Below are positions 7,067 through 10,687 of a stretch of 10,687 nucleotides of DNA, in pieces. The notes under the pieces are model-generated. The model was not told the DNA's origin. It did not search any database and was given only the letters and a program-made list of their open reading frames with translations. The translations under genes and the position numbers were made by a program. Source of the stretch: an uncultured bacterium (GTDB lineage Bacteria; Bacillota; Clostridia; Lachnospirales; Lachnospiraceae); the NCBI GenBank assembly GCA_946061355.1, contig CAMGRE010000078.1, forward strand, positions 1 to 10,687, written 5' to 3'. Position 1 is the first letter of the stretch; the number at the start of each line of letters is the position of its first letter.

Positions 7067-7940
7067 TAACGGAAATTTGTTAAAACGGTTCTTTGTTTCC
7101 GTTGACGGGGATGAGAAACGCGTGATAGACAGTAATGTACTGGTGTCGAAGCGCCTGTCGGGAAGCGAGAATGCGGAGAATATGATATCGGAAAGCAGTG
7201 AAGACGGTGAAGCCGATGAATGGGATGAGGACGGTTTCCAGAGTGGTCTGAGTGCCAGCCAACTTGAGGGGATCACGTCAGACAGTGACAATCCCCAGAC
7301 GGTGATCAAGGCGGAACCGCCGGCTCCGCCGCAGCCGGTATACGATGGGCCGAGTCCCGAGGAACTGATTGCGCAGGCACAGGAAGAGATCGATGCAATG
7401 AGGCAGAAAGCCAGCATTGAGATTGATGCTGCGAAGAGACAGGCGGTTCAGGAGGGACTCAAAGAGGGCAAAACCCGGGGGTATCAGGAAGGCTTGGCTT
7501 CCGCACAGGAGCAGATCGATCAGAGCAGGCAGAAACTCGAGGCAGAGTATCAGCAGCGTATCGAAGAACTGGAGCCGGAGTTTGTCAGACATATCACCGG
7601 CATCTATGAACATATATTTCATTTAAATCTGGAAGTCCACAGAGATCTGGTATTGCAGCTTCTGACCAGATGTATGTGTGAGATCGAGGGCAGTCAGGAT
7701 TATATCATCCATGTGTCGCCGGAGGATTATCCTTTTGTGAGTATGAGTAAGAATAAGCTTTCTGAGGTGCTTGGAAACAAGAGCGCCACAGTGGAGATCA
7801 TAGAGGATATGACACTTAAGAAAAATGAGTGCATGGTTGAGACGGATGGTGGGATCTATGACTGCAGTCTTGACAGTCAACTGGAGGCACTTCGCAAGGA
7901 ACTGCTGCTTCTGTCTTATGATGGCCGGGCAGAATCGTGA
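7059..7940 (+). CDS. fliH: flagellar export apparatus stator protein FliH
   Basis: FliH binds the FliI ATPase, restrains it and helps dock it at the export gate. From the TTG at 7059 the protein has about 293 residues. It starts MSSNGNLLKR, followed by a variable acidic region and a proline-rich patch near 86-100. A coiled coil follows, with a run of GxxxG repeats (Gly133, 137, 141 and 145), a known hallmark of FliH. The C-terminal half (about 165-293) is the globular part that contacts FliI in relatives. The start codon overlaps fliG by 8 nt, which suggests translational coupling. Other starts are TTG 7056 and, less likely, TTG 7026. The FliH call rests on the position between fliG and fliI, the GxxxG repeats and the coiled coil, as sequence conservation in this family is low. 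Confidence 0.92.
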   Translation: MSSNGNLLKRFFVSVDGDEKRVIDSNVLVSKRLSGSENAENMISESSEDGEADEWDEDGFQSGLSASQLEGITSDSDNPQTVIKAEPPAPPQPVYDGPSPEELIAQAQEEIDAMRQKASIEIDAAKRQAVQEGLKEGKTRGYQEGLASAQEQIDQSRQKLEAEYQQRIEELEPEFVRHITGIYEHIFHLNLEVHRDLVLQLLTRCMCEIEGSQDYIIHVSPEDYPFVSMSKNKLSEVLGNKSATVEIIEDMTLKKNECMVETDGGIYDCSLDSQLEALRKELLLLSYDGRAES

Positions 7941-7941
7941 C

Positions 7942-7949
7942 GGACGGGG
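7942..7949 (+). promoter_or_regulatory. ribosome binding site that favours the fliI ATG at 7958
   Basis: GGACGGGG ends 8 nt before the ATG at 7958. A GTG at 7937 is in frame and overlaps the fliH stop as GTGA, but I see no clear Shine-Dalgarno for it. The ATG with a usable purine-rich site is preferred, although 4-nt overlapping starts are common in this kind of operon. Confidence 0.5.
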
Positions 7950-7957
7950 TGTTTGAC

Positions 7958-9277
7958 ATGGGGACGGAAATCAATTTTGCAAAATATGATCAGGTAAAGA
8001 GTAAAACCTTCTTCAAGAGAATGGGGAAGGTTTTAAATCTTGTGGGATTGACAATAGAGTCTGCCGGTCCGGACGCAAAGCTGGCGGATGTATGTTATAT
8101 CCATCCGGAAGAGGAAGAAGGAGTCGGGATCATGGCGGAAGTAGTCGGCTTCCGGGAAGGCAGGATCCTGCTGATGCCTTATGAGAGTACGGAAGGGATC
8201 GGTATCGGAAATCTGGTGGAAAATACAGGAAGCTCTCTGAGAGTCAGAGTGGGATCTATTTTGCTGGGTAAGACGGTGGATGGCCTGGGACGTCCCACCG
8301 GACCGGAGGTTATTATTCCGGAAAATGTGCAGCATTACCCGGTGGAGTCAGCGCCGCCGGATGCCATGAGCAGAGCCATCATCGATCAGGTGCTGCCGCT
8401 CGGCGTGAAGGCGGTGGACGGACTGATCACCGTAGGCAGAGGGCAGAGGATCGGTATCTTTGCCGGTTCCGGAGTGGGCAAATCCACACTGCTCGGTATG
8501 TTTGCCAGGAACACGAAGGCAGACATCAATGTGATCGCGCTGATCGGAGAGCGCGGCAGAGAGGTGAGAGAATTTGTAGAACGCGATATGGGTGAGGAAG
8601 GTATGCGCCGCTCTATCGTGGTGGTTGCCACTTCGGACAAGCCGGCCCTTGAGCGTAAAAAAGCAGCAATGACTGCCACGGCGATCGCGGAATATTTCAG
8701 GGATCAGGGACAGGATGTGCTCCTGATGATGGATTCCCTGACCCGTTTTTCCATGGCACAGAGAGAGATCGGTCTTGCGAGCGGAGAGCCGCCGGTGACC
8801 AGAGGATATCCGCCCAGTGTGTATTCCGAGATGCCAAAGCTCTTGGAGCGTGCGGGACGTTCCGCCAAAGGATCCATCACAGGACTGTACACGGTCCTCG
8901 TCGATGGTGATGATATGAATGAGCCGATTGCAGACACGGCGAGAAGCATTCTCGACGGGCATATCGTGCTGAACCGGAAAATGGCGCATAAGAATCATTA
9001 TCCGGCGATCGATATCCTGCAGAGCATTTCGAGATGTATGAGTTCCATTGTCACTAAGGAACACAAGAAAGCGGCTGGGAAGCTTCGGAATGTACTGGCG
9101 ACTTACAATGAGGCGGAGGATCTGATCAATATCGGAGCCTATAAGAAAGGGAGTAATGAGGGCATTGATTATGCCATCGACAAGATCGATGCTTCCAATC
9201 AGTTCCTCATGCAGGACACCGACGAGAAATTCACTTTTGAGGAAACGGTGCAGATGCTGCAGAAACTGTATGAATAG
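7958..9277 (+). CDS. fliI: flagellum-specific ATPase FliI
   Basis: FliI is the hexameric cytoplasmic ATPase that energises loading and unfolding of flagellar export substrates; it is related to F1-ATPase beta. From the ATG at 7958 it has 439 residues, the usual length. The Walker A loop GSGVGKST is at 170-177. The Walker B strand DVLLMMD is at 253-259, followed by SLTRFSMAQREIGLASGEPP, a stretch highly conserved in FliI and type III secretion ATPases. The motif GERGREVREFVERD lies between them. The N-terminus has the beta-barrel region with KTVDGLGRPTGP. An alternative GTG start at 7937 would add seven residues (MTDGVFD). fliJ follows after 19 nt. The flagellar rather than virulence type III assignment follows from the neighbours. 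Confidence 0.97.
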   Translation: MGTEINFAKYDQVKSKTFFKRMGKVLNLVGLTIESAGPDAKLADVCYIHPEEEEGVGIMAEVVGFREGRILLMPYESTEGIGIGNLVENTGSSLRVRVGSILLGKTVDGLGRPTGPEVIIPENVQHYPVESAPPDAMSRAIIDQVLPLGVKAVDGLITVGRGQRIGIFAGSGVGKSTLLGMFARNTKADINVIALIGERGREVREFVERDMGEEGMRRSIVVVATSDKPALERKKAAMTATAIAEYFRDQGQDVLLMMDSLTRFSMAQREIGLASGEPPVTRGYPPSVYSEMPKLLERAGRSAKGSITGLYTVLVDGDDMNEPIADTARSILDGHIVLNRKMAHKNHYPAIDILQSISRCMSSIVTKEHKKAAGKLRNVLATYNEAEDLINIGAYKKGSNEGIDYAIDKIDASNQFLMQDTDEKFTFEETVQMLQKLYE

Positions 9278-9296
9278 AGAGATATAAGGATGACTT

Positions 9297-9749
9297 ATGG
9301 CGCGGTTTATTTACCGGATGCAGAATATATTGGAAATTAAGAGAAAACTCGAAGATCAGGCGAGAATGGAATACGGTCTTGCCCGGGCAAAACTGAACGA
9401 GGAGGAGGAGAAGCTGGAACAGCTGAAACTCCGAAGGAAGGATTATGAAGAACTTTCGAGGGAGCTTTTGCAGGAGAAACTGAAATTGCGCAAAGTCCGT
9501 GAGGCAAAGGAAGCGATCCTTCGGATGGATGAGTTCATAGAGCTCCAGAAAGTGGAGATCCGGAAAGCCGAACAGGCGCTTGAACAGGAACGCATCAAGC
9601 TTCAGAAAGCGATCCAGGAGCGCAAGATCCAGGAGAAACTCAGGGAAAATGCTTATGAGGAGTATCTGCTCGAGGAGAAAGCGGCAGAGAATCGGGAGAT
9701 CGATGAGTTGACAAGTTATACCTACGGACAGAAAAAAGCAGAGGACTAG
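9297..9749 (+). CDS. fliJ: flagellar export chaperone / stalk protein FliJ
   Basis: FliJ is a small cytoplasmic coiled-coil protein that sits in the centre of the FliI ring, like the gamma subunit of F1-ATPase, and helps connect it to the export gate. The 150 residues match the family. It begins MARFIYRMQNILEIKRKLED, the usual FliJ pattern of an aromatic/Arg start and a first heptad, and is almost entirely helical and rich in Glu, Lys, Gln and Arg. FliJ is poorly conserved, so the call depends also on its position directly after fliI. An AAGGA Shine-Dalgarno (9286-9290) lies 6 nt before the ATG. The next gene begins 6 nt after its stop. Confidence 0.92.
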   Translation: MARFIYRMQNILEIKRKLEDQARMEYGLARAKLNEEEEKLEQLKLRRKDYEELSRELLQEKLKLRKVREAKEAILRMDEFIELQKVEIRKAEQALEQERIKLQKAIQERKIQEKLRENAYEEYLLEEKAAENREIDELTSYTYGQKKAED

Positions 9750-9755
9750 TGGCGT

Positions 9756-10640
9756 ATGGCAGATAAAACCGAAGAGCAGGTTGTGGAAAATGCAGCCGGC
9801 GCAGATGAGAGAAAGCGTCTGAAAGAAGAACGCAAAAAACTGAAACAGGAGCAGAAGGAGCAGCGCAAAGAGGCAAGAAAGCGCGCAAAAGAGCTCGCGG
9901 AACAGGAAGAGCAGTTTGAGGACGGCCCGGGAGGTTCAGGACCGGTGCTTTTGGTGACGCTCATTATTGTTGTCGTGTGGCTTGCTATTCTTGCGCTTCT
10001 GATCAAACTGGATGTGGGCGGCTTTGGTTCCGGTGTGCTGCGTCCGGTACTTCAGAATGTCCCGGTGATCAACAAGATCCTCCCGTCCGAAAAGATGGCG
10101 AATCCCGGGAACAGTGAGGATGAGTATTACGGTTATACCGATTTGAAGGATGCGGTGGAACAGATCAAACGTCTGGAACTGGAACTTGAGAATGCCCAGG
10201 CGGCAAGACAGCAGGAAAAGGAAAACATCGATGAGCTGCGTGCCGAGATTGAACGTCTGAAAACCTTTGAGAATAATCAGGTCGCTTTTGAGAAGATCAA
10301 GAATGAGTTCTACAATGAAGTGATCTACGCAGATAAGGGCCCCGGCGCTGATGAGTATATTAAGTATTATGAGGCGATGGATCCCGCAACGGCTGCACAG
10401 TTGTACCAGCAGACGATCCAGAAACAGCAGACGGACAGCGAGGTAAAAGATTATGCGGCGGCGTATGCGGCGATGAAGCCCAAGGAGGCTGCGGCAATCT
10501 TTGAATCTATGCAGGATGATCTGGATCTTGCGGCGCGTATCCTGAATGAGATGGGGTCTGACGACAGAGGAAAGATTCTGGGCGTGATGGATCCCGAGGT
10601 GGCTGCAAGACTTACAAAAATTATGGAACCCAGCTCTTGA
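9756..10640 (+). CDS. ylxF: YlxF/MotE-like single-pass membrane protein with MgtE_N-type repeats
   Basis: The 294 residues show four parts. Residues 18-54 are a very basic and acidic, Lys/Glu/Gln/Arg-rich helix. Residues 62-84 are one hydrophobic membrane segment. Residues 130-172 form a predicted coiled coil. Residues about 204-292 hold four short helical repeats around Met-Asp/Lys-Pro-x-x-Ala-Ala, for example EAMDPATAAQLYQQ and AAMKPKEAAAIFESM, which resemble the MgtE intracellular N domain. In B. subtilis a gene of this type, ylxF, lies between fliJ and fliK, and the related alpha-proteobacterial MotE is a chaperone for the motor protein MotC. The positive-inside pattern puts the N-terminus in the cytoplasm and the repeats outside. 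The precise role in Firmicutes is not established as far as I know. A GAGG site lies 11 nt before the ATG. Confidence 0.82.
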   Translation: MADKTEEQVVENAAGADERKRLKEERKKLKQEQKEQRKEARKRAKELAEQEEQFEDGPGGSGPVLLVTLIIVVVWLAILALLIKLDVGGFGSGVLRPVLQNVPVINKILPSEKMANPGNSEDEYYGYTDLKDAVEQIKRLELELENAQAARQQEKENIDELRAEIERLKTFENNQVAFEKIKNEFYNEVIYADKGPGADEYIKYYEAMDPATAAQLYQQTIQKQQTDSEVKDYAAAYAAMKPKEAAAIFESMQDDLDLAARILNEMGSDDRGKILGVMDPEVAARLTKIMEPSS

Positions 10641-10653
10641 TTTCGGGAGAGGT

Positions 10654-10687
10654 TTGACCGATATATATGTAAGAGATTGTATGGAAC
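10654..10687 (+). CDS. possible 5' end of the next flagellar gene (fliK expected)
   Basis: An open frame runs to the right edge. It could start at ATG 10681, which has no strong Shine-Dalgarno (a weak GAGA upstream), or at TTG 10654, which has GGGAGAGG (10645-10652) but at very short spacing. Both starts are in the same frame, with only three to twelve codons visible. In B. subtilis the gene after ylxF is fliK, the hook-length control protein, which makes this the expected identity, but nothing in these few codons shows it. Confidence 0.3.
   Translation, partial: MTDIYVRDCME

Noticed and set aside
8348..9064. A 238-codon open frame on the minus strand across fliI
   Set aside because: It lies opposite the Walker A and B regions of fliI, shows no family pattern and no convincing ribosome binding site; it is best explained as a shadow.
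10667..10672. A start-stop minimal frame ATG-TAA after ylxF
   Set aside because: It stands 14 nt after a GGGAGAGG purine stretch and could be a regulatory start-stop, but it can arise by chance in the AT-rich run and nothing else supports it.
1..10687. Mobile elements, CRISPR arrays, defence systems or horizontally acquired islands
   Set aside because: There are no transposase-like frames, repeated spacers, tRNA genes or abrupt composition change; every large frame on the plus strand belongs to topA, codY or the flagellar set.

Overview
The window looks like the start of a large flagellar basal-body and export operon from a flagellated low-to-mid GC Firmicute, most likely a Clostridia member of the Lachnospiraceae type. 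The basis is a CodY regulator (known only from Bacillota), a TopA with three C-terminal zinc-ribbon motifs, a YlxF/MotE-like gene after fliJ, purine-rich Shine-Dalgarno sites and a base composition near 50% GC by eye. The family assignment is inference. All supported genes are on the + strand.

Layout: positions 1-109 hold the possible tail of an upstream gene and a candidate vegetative promoter for topA. topA (DNA topoisomerase I) occupies 110-2185. A 117-bp gap (2186-2302) carries a good extended -10 promoter candidate for codY (2303-3088). From codY onward the genes are tightly packed: flgB (overlapping codY by 4 nt), flgC, fliE, fliF, fliG, fliH (overlapping fliG by about 8 nt), fliI, fliJ and a ylxF-like gene. 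At the right edge an open frame probably begins the next gene, fliK by analogy with Bacillus subtilis. I see no convincing intrinsic terminator anywhere in the window.

How the genes work together: FliF forms the MS ring, FliE joins it to the rod, and FlgB and FlgC are proximal rod subunits. FliG sits on the cytoplasmic face of FliF as the rotor part of the switch. FliH, FliI and FliJ are the stator, ATPase and stalk of the type III flagellar export apparatus. The YlxF-like protein is a single-pass membrane protein with MgtE_N-like repeats outside the membrane. CodY senses branched-chain amino acids and GTP in relatives; being physically coupled to flgB, it may link nutrient status to flagellar synthesis.

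The order topA ... codY-flgB-flgC-fliE-fliF-fliG-fliH-fliI-fliJ-ylxF matches B. subtilis, but trmFO(gid), codV, clpQ and clpY, which lie between topA and codY there, are absent here. I found no mobile element, CRISPR array, RNA gene or unknown multi-gene system. The points worth a second look are the codY-flgB coupling, the CodY effector loop, possible CodY half-sites in both promoters, and the ylxF-like protein.
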